Positions 1-5,984 of a stretch of DNA of 15,844 bases are shown here, in pieces. The DNA lies in the NCBI GenBank assembly GCA_016930115.1, contig JAFGHN010000166.1, positions 1 to 15,844 on the forward strand. Direction: 5' to 3'. This DNA comes from Spirochaetales bacterium. Its GTDB lineage: Bacteria > Spirochaetota > Spirochaetia > ARS1246. Within the stretch, counting starts at the first letter, position 1. Each line of letters opens with the position of its first letter. Made by a program: the position numbers and the translations under genes. Below the pieces are notes generated by a model. The model searched no databases, was not told where the DNA came from, and saw only the letters and a program-made list of their open reading frames with translations.

Positions 1-121
1 AGTTGTGGCAACGTATCATACCAACGCCGCTGAAGGAGAAACCCGAGTACCTGCCGAAGTACGCACTTGCATAAATATGCAGAAATCGGCGTTTCAACAG
101 AAATCGGATCACTATACGGTG
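1..121. other. Intergenic region downstream of the TPR gene, with direct repeats and a palindrome
   Basis: No gene is supported here. On the minus strand, after the TAA of the TPR gene, a 10-bp sequence (CAGAAATCGG on the plus strand) occurs perfectly at 80-89 and again at 98-107, an 18-bp period. It is followed by the palindrome TGCATA-AA-TATGCA at 68-81. A TTGAAA hexamer on the minus strand lies between the repeats, but I see no acceptable -10 element at the right distance. An ATG on the minus strand at 17-19 could begin a further gene running out of the window, but only about six codons are visible and there is no Shine-Dalgarno sequence. No hairpin followed by a T-run is present. Confidence 0.5.
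80..107. repeat. Perfect 10-bp direct repeat with 18-bp period
   Basis: CAGAAATCGG is present at 80-89 and 98-107, separated by 8 bases. The two copies lie on one face of the helix to within about 1.7 turns and are next to the TGCATA-AA-TATGCA palindrome at 68-81. This could be an operator for a gene to the left of the window, or chance. The sequence alone does not decide. Confidence 0.45.
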
Positions 122-1261
122 TTACTGGGTCAATTCGGCCAGCATTTCCTGAATATAGCTGTTCCTCACGCCGAGTTGCTGAAATTCGTTGAGGATCTCT
201 ATCGCCTTCGCGCGTTGCCCGAGCTTCAGCCAACATTCCGCGATTTCGGTGTAAAGACGGTGGTTCTTGACGTCGTTCTTGAGAAGACCCTTGAGGGATT
301 CGATAGCCTCGGCGTAGTTGCCCCTCAGTTTGTTAATCAGTGCCAGGCCAAGGATCGCGTATTCGTCGAACTCGATGTTGAGCGCACTTTTGTAATAGCT
401 TTCCGCCTTGTCATAATCGCCGAGGCTTCTATAAGCGTCTCCCGCGCGTGTCAGAATGACTTTGTTGTTCGGGTCCTTCTCGAGTATTCTTTCCCAGTAC
501 TCCAGGGAATGCTTCTGATCGTTCAGCCCCCGGTAGCAGTCCGCCATGCCGAAAAGAGCGTAGAAATTACCGGATTCGAGTTGCAGGGCCCTCTCGAAGA
601 ATACAAGGCCTTCCGAGAAGGTTTTCAACTTGCGGTGGCAGTTTCCTATTGAGGTCAATACTCTGATATCCACGTTTTCGCCGTGGTACTCGAGCATCTT
701 TTCCCAGTATTTCAGAGCCTGCTCGTATTCCCTGAAATCGTAATGAAGATGGCCGAGACCGATCAGCGCGTAAGCATTGTCATCTTCGATCTCAAGCGCC
801 CGTTCGTATATTTCCTTTGATTTTCTGAAGTCCTTGACCTTCCGGTATGCATCCGCCACGCGCGTGAGAACGGTGACGTTGGCGTCGTCATGCTGAAGGT
901 ACTGCTCCCATATCTCTATCGCCTTTGAATACTGGTTCAGCGCCTTGTAGCAGTCGGCAAGCCCGAAAAGAGCGTAGTTGTTGCCCTCGTGGTGTTCAAG
1001 GCATGCCTTATAGTAGCCAATCGCTTCCTTGTAGGCTTTTCTTTTCCGCGCCGCGTCACCCAAACCGACGAGGGCGTAATTGTTGAATTCATCGATTTCA
1101 ATAATCTTGTGGAAGCACTCTTCGGCCTCCTCGATGTAATTCTCTTTTAAGGACTTGTATCCCCGTTTTGAAAGCTCCGGGATAGATATGACTTCGGAAG
1201 AAGCGTTCGAATCCACCTGTTCATCCGGCCGATTTGCTTCTCCCGGTTGTATTCTCTCCAT
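122..1261 (-). CDS. Long tetratricopeptide-repeat (TPR) protein
   Basis: This 379-residue protein consists almost wholly of TPR helical hairpins after a 30-residue acidic, low-complexity N-terminus. About nine to ten repeats run from residue 30 to the end. Two kinds alternate: one opening with 'YALxGLxD' and ending 'YWExxL', the other opening with 'VLTRxxDAYRK' and ending 'YERALEIE', giving a supra-repeat of roughly 70 residues present about four times. No signal peptide, membrane segment or catalytic domain is visible, so a cytoplasmic scaffold or protein-protein adaptor is likely; the partner is unknown. The ATG at 1261 overlaps the preceding gene by 41 bases, with only a weak AGG upstream, so the two are probably co-transcribed and coupled. 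The family assignment is secure and the biological role is not known. Confidence 0.93.
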   Translation of the reverse strand: MERIQPGEANRPDEQVDSNASSEVISIPELSKRGYKSLKENYIEEAEECFHKIIEIDEFNNYALVGLGDAARKRKAYKEAIGYYKACLEHHEGNNYALFGLADCYKALNQYSKAIEIWEQYLQHDDANVTVLTRVADAYRKVKDFRKSKEIYERALEIEDDNAYALIGLGHLHYDFREYEQALKYWEKMLEYHGENVDIRVLTSIGNCHRKLKTFSEGLVFFERALQLESGNFYALFGMADCYRGLNDQKHSLEYWERILEKDPNNKVILTRAGDAYRSLGDYDKAESYYKSALNIEFDEYAILGLALINKLRGNYAEAIESLKGLLKNDVKNHRLYTEIAECWLKLGQRAKAIEILNEFQQLGVRNSYIQEMLAELTQ

Positions 1262-1604
1262 TTTTACCTAAACCTTCCATCATCCATGTTCTGACGACCC
1301 CGGCGGCTTTTTCAACAAGCCGCTCCCGCTTCTGCGGAGCAGGGGCTATCCAGTACATCCGCAACGCTTCGAGGGGGTCCTGTTTCCCGACGTAGTAATC
1401 GCCGATTCTCGCAAGACCGTCCCCGTACCGGGTCGTGATAAATATCTTCTTTGCGTCTTCGATCCTTCCCGCGTTGAAAAACTCATTTCCTTTACGTATA
1501 AGCGCTACGCGATCATTTGCACTCAACCGCGCCTGTTCCGGCAGGCTGATTTTCAAGAACCCTTCTCTCGGCATTCCCTCCAGAGGCGCGCCTTCCCGTT
1601 TCAT
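1221..1604 (-). CDS. Small TPR-like hypothetical protein, spirochaete type
   Basis: A 127-residue basic protein. The central part (about residues 30-90) reads as a degenerate TPR pair: 'LIRKGNEFFNAGRIEDAKKIF' gives one helical hairpin, 'YGDGLARIGDYY' and 'PLEALRMYWIAP' the next. It ends in a charged, low-complexity tail. I recall similar short proteins from Treponema and relatives, which is the main basis for suggesting a spirochaete; this is memory, not a search. It lies 58 bases after hisB and overlaps the start of the long TPR gene by 41 bases, so the pair may act together. The start is the ATG at 1604; upstream is only a weak AGGACGG at a poor distance. A promoter-like site lies at 1638-1666. 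No enzymatic motif is visible. Confidence 0.75.
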   Translation of the reverse strand: MKREGAPLEGMPREGFLKISLPEQARLSANDRVALIRKGNEFFNAGRIEDAKKIFITTRYGDGLARIGDYYVGKQDPLEALRMYWIAPAPQKRERLVEKAAGVVRTWMMEGLGKNGENTTGRSKSAG

Positions 1605-1637
1605 CGTCGATGCCCGTCCTCTTCGCCTGTCTTCGTT

Positions 1638-1666
1638 AATATAATGGTAACGTCAGGTGAAATCAA
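1638..1666 (-). promoter_or_regulatory. Candidate sigma70-type promoter for the TPR pair
   Basis: Read on the minus strand, TTGATT (1661-1666, four of six matches to TTGACA) is followed after exactly 17 bases by TATATT (1638-1643, five of six matches to TATAAT). Transcription would start near 1631, leaving about 27 bases before the ATG at 1604. The -35 overlaps the hisB stop codon. It would let the two TPR genes be expressed independently of hisB. This is assigned by pattern only. Confidence 0.45.
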
Positions 1667-2259
1667 ACCTTACCTCTTTCGTGAAGTATCCCCTTTGTCG
1701 AGCGAACCGCCCCCGGGACCGGCGTAAAGCCTTCTTTCAATGCGATACCGAGGGCCTTGAAAAGCGATTCGGCCATGTGGTGGCTGTTGTCGCCGTAACG
1801 GCAGGCAGCGTGTAAATTCATCATCGCCCTGTTCGCCAAAGCGAGGAGAAATTCGCGTATCAGCCACATATCGAAATCCCCCGATCTGTCTTGAGGGAAT
1901 ACGGCTCTGAACTCGAGGTAGGGGCGACCGCATGCGTCGATTGTGACCTCCGACAGCGCTTCATCCATCGGAATAACGGCATGACCGTACCTGCGTATGT
2001 TTACGCCCGAATCGAGGTAGCCCCTCAAGCAGTCGCCGAACACGATGCCGGTATCTTCCACAAGGTGGTGAGGATCTACCTCAACGTCCCCGTTTGCGGT
2101 TACCTGCAGGTCAAAACCGCCGTGAAAGGCCATTGAGGTGAGGATATGGTCAAAGAACGGAAGGCCTGTCGTGACCGAAACACTACCCGGGTTCTCGATG
2201 TCGACGCCGACGGTTATCTCCGTTTCTTTCGTTTTTCGCTTCGCTGTCTGTTTCGCCAT
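1663..2259 (-). CDS. hisB: Imidazoleglycerol-phosphate dehydratase
   Basis: HisB catalyses the sixth step of histidine synthesis, dehydrating imidazole-glycerol phosphate to imidazole-acetol phosphate in the cytoplasm with bound Mn2+. At 198 residues it is the usual monofunctional length, without a fused histidinol-phosphatase. The two halves of the duplicated fold are visible: 'GLPFFDHIL' with 'FHGGFDL' (about 32-51), the metal-binding 'DPHHLVEDTG' (62-71), the second metal motif 'DNSHHMAESLF' (157-167) and the C-terminal 'VRSTKG' (185-190). All expected His and Glu ligands appear present. No other his gene adjoins it; its neighbours are TPR genes and a 442-base gap, so the pathway genes must be scattered. 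The ATG at 2259 is preceded by a weak AGG inside a CAGG repeat. The identification is firm. Confidence 0.97.
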   Translation of the reverse strand: MAKQTAKRKTKETEITVGVDIENPGSVSVTTGLPFFDHILTSMAFHGGFDLQVTANGDVEVDPHHLVEDTGIVFGDCLRGYLDSGVNIRRYGHAVIPMDEALSEVTIDACGRPYLEFRAVFPQDRSGDFDMWLIREFLLALANRAMMNLHAACRYGDNSHHMAESLFKALGIALKEGFTPVPGAVRSTKGILHERGKV

Positions 2260-2286
2260 GTTTACCTGCCTGCCTGCATACTAAAC
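2260..2286. repeat. CCTGCCTG-type repeat upstream of hisB
   Basis: On the plus strand GTTTAC (2260-2265) runs into CCTGCCTGCCTGC (2265-2277, three tetranucleotide units), and the block is closed by TAAAC at 2282-2286, an inverted match to the opening GTTTA. The same GTTTAC plus CAGGCAGG words recur between dnaE and yggT at 5948-5967. The repeat covers the ribosome-binding region of hisB and may supply its weak AGG. Confidence 0.45.
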
Positions 2287-2310
2287 AAGATTGGCATATT
2301 TCGGCAACGT

Positions 2311-2508
2311 CTACCTGTTCTCCACCGATACGACCCGCCGCATGTATTTCTTGCATGCACCGATATCAGCGTCACGGTTTTTTCTGCTGCCCTGGTAACA
2401 GTATCGGGCTTGCCGCGCGGTCTCTAAACAGCAGAAGACCGAGCATACCGGTGCGTTCGCCACAAAGCCGTCATGTTTTTTGAAAGGACAGGGTGTAAGT
2501 TCTTCCAC
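2311..2508 (-). CDS. Possible small cysteine-rich protein, doubtful
   Basis: An open frame of 65 residues from a GTG. It has six cysteines (7, 22, 26, 27, 37, 52) and a basic C-terminal half including 'DADIGACKKYMRR'. The spacing could suit an Fe-S or zinc site, but it matches no motif I can name. In favour: same strand as all neighbours, codon third positions like theirs, and a position in an otherwise empty gap. Against: no Shine-Dalgarno sequence before the GTG, no ATG, and the frame continues open upstream for 11 more codons to a TAA. It may be the tail of a decayed longer gene rather than an intact one. I do not recognise a function. Confidence 0.35.
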   Translation of the reverse strand: MEELTPCPFKKHDGFVANAPVCSVFCCLETARQARYCYQGSRKNRDADIGACKKYMRRVVSVENR

Positions 2509-2701
2509 ATAGGTGGAAAGGTGATTGACGAACAGAAGGCTTTACCGGCAAACGGTGAGGTTGCGGTCGCGCAGGAAACGGATTCTCTTGATATTCAACA
2601 GCCCGAGGAAGAAGAGCGCCTGTTTGAGCGATGGAAGGACTGGACCGAGGCGGTCGATCGCTAGCTTCCCGCCATCCCTTCATCAAGTCTAGAGCGGTCT
2701 G

Positions 2702-3244
2702 TTAGCCGATAGTGAAGAATCCCACAATCGAACGTCCGTATTTTCTCTGGTCATACATGATAAGCCTGCCTGCGGTTTCAGGAAGCTGATCCTCCGCCGG
2801 GAAATGGATGAGGAGAGAGCCGCCGTCCTCGAGGGTGTTTTTCCGGTCAACCACGTCAAGGATGAAACGCCTTTTCCGGTAATCAAAAGGCGGATCTGCG
2901 AATATCATGTCGAACTTCCGGCGGTTGGTTGCCAGAAAGCGTTCCGCAGGCATGCACATGATCCGTGTTTCCTGCGTGACGAAAGCAGTATTCGACCTGA
3001 GCACCTCTATCTTGCGCCTGTCGTTTTCAACAAAAACAACTTCAGACGCCCCGCGGGATGCGGCTTCTATCCCCACAATACCCGAGCCGCTGAACAGATC
3101 GAGAAAGGACTTATCCGAGAGATCTCCCACTATCGCAAATACTGACTCACGCATCCTGTCCATGGCAGGTCTGATAATTCCCGGAGGACAGGTAATCCGC
3201 CTGCCGCCGTAGATGCCGCCGGTTACGCGCATGCGTGGTTTCAT
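2702..3244 (-). CDS. rsmD: 16S rRNA (guanine966-N2)-methyltransferase RsmD
   Basis: RsmD transfers a methyl group from S-adenosylmethionine to N2 of G966 in 16S rRNA of the assembling small subunit. The 180-residue length is typical. Visible landmarks are the N-terminal 'RVTGGIYGGRRI' (6-17), 'RPAMDRMRESVF' (25-36), the SAM-binding motif I 'LDLFSGSGIVGIEAASRGA' (48-66), the acidic ribose-binding 'VEND' (72-75) and the catalytic DPPF (117-120) of the N2-guanine/N6-adenine methyltransferase class. The ATG at 3244 overlaps the recG stop as ATGA, indicating translational coupling to the helicase gene. A second ATG four codons later is possible. There is no obvious Shine-Dalgarno sequence, which fits expression by coupling. 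The assignment is firm. Confidence 0.95.
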   Translation of the reverse strand: MKPRMRVTGGIYGGRRITCPPGIIRPAMDRMRESVFAIVGDLSDKSFLDLFSGSGIVGIEAASRGASEVVFVENDRRKIEVLRSNTAFVTQETRIMCMPAERFLATNRRKFDMIFADPPFDYRKRRFILDVVDRKNTLEDGGSLLIHFPAEDQLPETAGRLIMYDQRKYGRSIVGFFTIG

Positions 3245-5322
3245 CCGCCCGCCGCCGTTTCTTCAGAGAAGGGCGGTACGCGATCGAGGACCGTCCGCAC
3301 TACTCTGTTTTGAGGATCGATGAGACCCGGATCATCTTCGAGAAGTTGTTCGACATCGGCCCGGGCGGTTTTGAGCAGCTCAAGATCCCGCAGGATATCC
3401 ACAAAGACGAGCTTGAATCTCCCCGCCTGGCGCACACCGGTCAACTCTCCCGGACCGCGGATCGACAGGTCTTTTTCGGCTATGACGAATCCGTCGGTCG
3501 TTTCCTTTATCGCCTTCAACCTGCTCCTGCCCTCTTCTGTCAGTTCCTTATCGTAGATAAAAAACGCATAGGACTGGTGCTCCGCTCTACCGACTCTGCC
3601 CCGGAGCTGATGAAGAGCGGAAAGACCGAAACGCTCGGCGTGCTCAACCACCATGCAAGTGGCGTTCGGCACGTTTACTCCCACTTCGATGACGCTTGTA
3701 GCCACGAGAATATCGATCTTCCCTCCGACAAAGAGATCCATTGTCTCTTTTTTTTCTTCTTCCGGCAGCCTTGAATGAAGGAGCGCCAGTCTGAGGTCCG
3801 GAAACACCCGGGACTTCAGGTTGTGAAACATCGATTGGGCGTCCTTCAGCTCGAGGTTCTCCGATTGTTCGATAAGGGGGTAGACGAAGTATGCCTGCCT
3901 CCCATTTTTGACCTCCCTGCTGACCCAGCTGTACACTTTCTCTTCGTTCCCGATGCGCGCCAGGTGTGTTTCCACAGGCTTGCGGCCGGGGGGCATGGTC
4001 CTGATCGTGGAGACGTCAAGATCACCGAATACGGTGAGCGCGAGGCTGCGCGGGATAGGTGTTGCAGTCATGAGCAGCATATCCGGAGGGCTCTTTCCAA
4101 GCTCCCCTTTTTCAACGAGGGCCAAACGCTGAAGAACGCCAAAGCGGTGTTGCTCGTCGATAATTACCAACCGCAACCGCTTGAATTTCACATCCTGAGA
4201 GAAGAGCGCGTGGGTACCGAGAAGAATATCGATATCACCACAGGCGAGCGCTTCCAGAAGCCGGGCCCTCATCCTTGGCGCAACGGTCCCGGAAAGCAGT
4301 GCGACCCGCACCCCCAGGGGCTCAAGCATCGAGGCGGCCGTCTCCGCGTGCTGCCGGGCGAGAAGCTCCGTCGGCGCCATCATCGCGGCCTGTTCCCCGG
4401 CTTCCACCGCAAAAAGCGCCGCGATAAAGGCGACCAGCGTTTTCCCGCACCCAACGTCCCCCTGAAGCAGTCTCATCATCGGCGTTCCGGACTCGAGATC
4501 ATCGCGTATTTCCGCCAGGACCTTTCGCTGATCGGTGGTGAGACCAAAGGGAAGCCTGGCCTCGAGTTTTGCCGCCAAACCGGCTCCTATCTTCCCCGAA
4601 TGCCGCGGCGAAGCCTTGAGCTTTTTTGCGCGGCGTTTTATGACGAGTTGAAGGTAAAAAAACTCTTCGTATCCGAGGCTCTTCTTGGCTTGCTCCGCTT
4701 GCTCGAGGCTTCCCGGAAAATGCACAAGCCTGATCGCCCTGGATTTTTGTTCGAGGCCGTACTTTTCCACTATGCGCTCAGGAAGCTCATTTTCGATGTC
4801 GGGCGCATAGTTGCGCAACGCGGCTTGTATGACATTTCTGAAGAACCGCTGTGTGAGGCTTCCGTAGAGCGGATACACCGGAAGTATGTTTCCAAAGATT
4901 GCAGGGTTTTGCGTATACGGCTCGGTCTCAAACGCGGAGGTCTGCAGCTCGTTGTACTTGTAGCTGAACTGCCCGTAGAGGAAGTACCGTTTCCCCGGCA
5001 CAAGGGCGGAGCGCAGGAAATTGCGGCCGAAACACAGCAGGGCCGCCCGCGCCGACTCGTCCTCAATGAAGATTTTCAGCGTTGCGTTTTTCCCGCGGCC
5101 GATATAGTCATGGGTAATGACGGTCACCACCGTGTTCGCGGCGATTCCCGCGGCGACGGCTTGTGCGATTGGGACAACGGTTTGCCTGTCCTCATAGTTT
5201 CTGGGTATGTGCAGAAGGAGGTCCGCCACGGTGGTAATACCGGCCTTTTTCAGGGTTTCAGAAGATACTCTGCCGATACCCTTCTGCGTTGACGTTGGTT
5301 CGGTCAGTTCCCGTAAGAACAT
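3241..5322 (-). CDS. recG: ATP-dependent DNA helicase RecG
   Basis: RecG is a double-strand DNA translocase that reverses stalled replication forks and processes Holliday junctions and R-loops. Numbering from the ATG at 5322 gives 693 residues, the normal family length. It shows the N-terminal wedge/OB region, then the helicase core: Walker A 'GDVGCGKT' (about 288-295), DEQH box (389-392), 'TATPIPRS' (419-426), 'ATSVIEVGVNVPN' (about 541-553) and motif VI 'QLRGRVGR' (572-579). The RecG-specific C-terminal region follows ('SIRGPGELTGVRQAGRFKL'). The frame stays open to an ATG at 5373, but that would overlap the yggT gene and add 17 unrelated residues, so I prefer 5322, 13 bases after the yggT stop. 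Neither start has a good Shine-Dalgarno sequence. It is coupled to rsmD downstream. Confidence 0.96.
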   Translation of the reverse strand: MFLRELTEPTSTQKGIGRVSSETLKKAGITTVADLLLHIPRNYEDRQTVVPIAQAVAAGIAANTVVTVITHDYIGRGKNATLKIFIEDESARAALLCFGRNFLRSALVPGKRYFLYGQFSYKYNELQTSAFETEPYTQNPAIFGNILPVYPLYGSLTQRFFRNVIQAALRNYAPDIENELPERIVEKYGLEQKSRAIRLVHFPGSLEQAEQAKKSLGYEEFFYLQLVIKRRAKKLKASPRHSGKIGAGLAAKLEARLPFGLTTDQRKVLAEIRDDLESGTPMMRLLQGDVGCGKTLVAFIAALFAVEAGEQAAMMAPTELLARQHAETAASMLEPLGVRVALLSGTVAPRMRARLLEALACGDIDILLGTHALFSQDVKFKRLRLVIIDEQHRFGVLQRLALVEKGELGKSPPDMLLMTATPIPRSLALTVFGDLDVSTIRTMPPGRKPVETHLARIGNEEKVYSWVSREVKNGRQAYFVYPLIEQSENLELKDAQSMFHNLKSRVFPDLRLALLHSRLPEEEKKETMDLFVGGKIDILVATSVIEVGVNVPNATCMVVEHAERFGLSALHQLRGRVGRAEHQSYAFFIYDKELTEEGRSRLKAIKETTDGFVIAEKDLSIRGPGELTGVRQAGRFKLVFVDILRDLELLKTARADVEQLLEDDPGLIDPQNRVVRTVLDRVPPFSEETAAGG

Positions 5323-5335
5323 CGCAACCGACGGC

Positions 5336-5923
5336 TTAGAAGGGGAGGCGCCGCAGAGCTCCAATGAGCACATTGATGAGCAATCGGCCGGCGATCGCGG
5401 TTACGCCGACCACCGCCACACCCGCACCCAGTCCCGCCTTGTAGGACAGCTGTCTGCCGCGGAATATCACCCGCTGGATGAACGCAAGCGCCGGATTGAC
5501 GATCAAATCGATCGTCTGCCAGAAGGGACTGAAGGATGCGGCGTGAAGGAGAGTCGAGACTAGCCTTGTGGCCATCAGAATTCCGAAAAAACAGAGAATA
5601 AAGAATACCGCGGACCAAAGTGCCGAGATGATCAGGGCGAGTATGATGCCAAAGGAAATCTCCCCGTACAGTCTCAGGGTGTTGATGATGTTGAGTACGA
5701 TAACGAGGGAGATCACGGCGGCGATCGCTGAAAAGTCGATCCGCTCGGTTCGCAGGAACCGAATGCGCCTGAAGATATCCAGATACGGGTCGGTCACCCG
5801 CTTCAGAAGGTCCAGAGGCCTTCCCATGGCGGCGCCGGAGAACCAGGTGAGCAGGATCCTGATGAACAGCAGAAGCATATACACCGAGAGGATGCTGCTT
5901 AAAACTCGTAAGACTACTTCCAT
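5336..5923 (-). CDS. YggT-family integral membrane protein
   Basis: This 195-residue protein has four hydrophobic segments, at about residues 5-29, 63-84, 90-118 and 163-190, so it should sit in the inner membrane. The YggT signature is clear in the first half: a helix ending 'IRILLTWFSG' followed by a Pro-containing linker and 'LLKRVTDPYLDIFRR' (about 21-53). A second, weaker copy appears around residues 120-160 ('IVNPALAFIQRVIFR'), giving the double-domain arrangement common in the family. The function is poorly known; YggT proteins elsewhere are linked to osmotic tolerance and often lie near division or housekeeping genes. It begins 61 bases after dnaE, with an AGGA upstream of the ATG at 5923, and is probably co-transcribed with recG and rsmD. 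Confidence 0.88.
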   Translation of the reverse strand: MEVVLRVLSSILSVYMLLLFIRILLTWFSGAAMGRPLDLLKRVTDPYLDIFRRIRFLRTERIDFSAIAAVISLVIVLNIINTLRLYGEISFGIILALIISALWSAVFFILCFFGILMATRLVSTLLHAASFSPFWQTIDLIVNPALAFIQRVIFRGRQLSYKAGLGAGVAVVGVTAIAGRLLINVLIGALRRLPF

Positions 5924-5947
5924 ATTCCTATCCTAACACGATATCCC

Positions 5948-5967
5948 CTGCCTGCGTAAACAGGCAG
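5948..5967. repeat. Inverted repeat between dnaE and yggT
   Basis: CTGCCTG (5948-5954) and CAGGCAG (5961-5967) are exact inverse complements around the six-base loop CGTAAA, a 7-bp stem. No T-run follows on either strand, so it is not a standard rho-independent terminator. The minus-strand words CTGCCTG, GTTTAC and CAGGCAGG are the same as those in the repeat before hisB at 2260-2286. A further CAGGCAGGCA lies inside the end of dnaE at 6011-6020. Confidence 0.55.
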
Positions 5968-5984
5968 ACGGCGAGGCCAGGTCG

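Larger units (their letters stand above)
2260..2701. other. 442-base gap between rsmD and hisB
   Basis: No gene is firmly supported. The minus strand carries a possible cysteine-rich small ORF at 2311-2508. The same reading frame is also open upstream from about 2541 to 2681 and encodes a hydrophobic-then-basic stretch ('QALFFLGLLNIKRIRFLRDR'). That stretch has GC-rich third positions like a real gene, but its only possible starts lie very late, and it ends in TAA at 2541-2543. A weak promoter-like pair (TTGCCG at 2302-2307, 18-base spacer, TAGTAT at 2278-2283) lies upstream of hisB. A CCTGCCTGCCTGC repeat abuts the hisB start. No terminator hairpin with a T-run was found after rsmD. Confidence 0.55.

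Noticed and set aside
5..652. Plus-strand open frame of 215 codons opposite the TPR gene
   Set aside because: It is antisense to clear TPR repeats and shows no Shine-Dalgarno sequence or domain.
2473..2664. Plus-strand acidic 63-codon ORF in the rsmD-hisB gap
   Set aside because: It has no ribosome-binding site, its third positions are about 50-55% GC unlike real genes here, and its Glu runs are the complement of Leu/Phe codons on the minus strand.
2471..2686. Minus-strand 71-codon ORF after rsmD
   Set aside because: Although it starts with ATG-ATG, it has no Shine-Dalgarno sequence and its Pro/Arg/Ser-rich composition is typical of an out-of-frame reading.
3775..5292. Plus-strand open frame of 505 codons opposite recG
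   Set aside because: It is exactly antisense to recG, whose helicase motifs are unmistakable. The predicted protein is rich in Arg, His and Gly with no recognisable domain, as expected from the complement of a GC-rich coding frame.
5948..5967. Rho-independent terminator between dnaE and yggT
   Set aside because: The 7-bp stem is real, but neither strand has a T-run after it.
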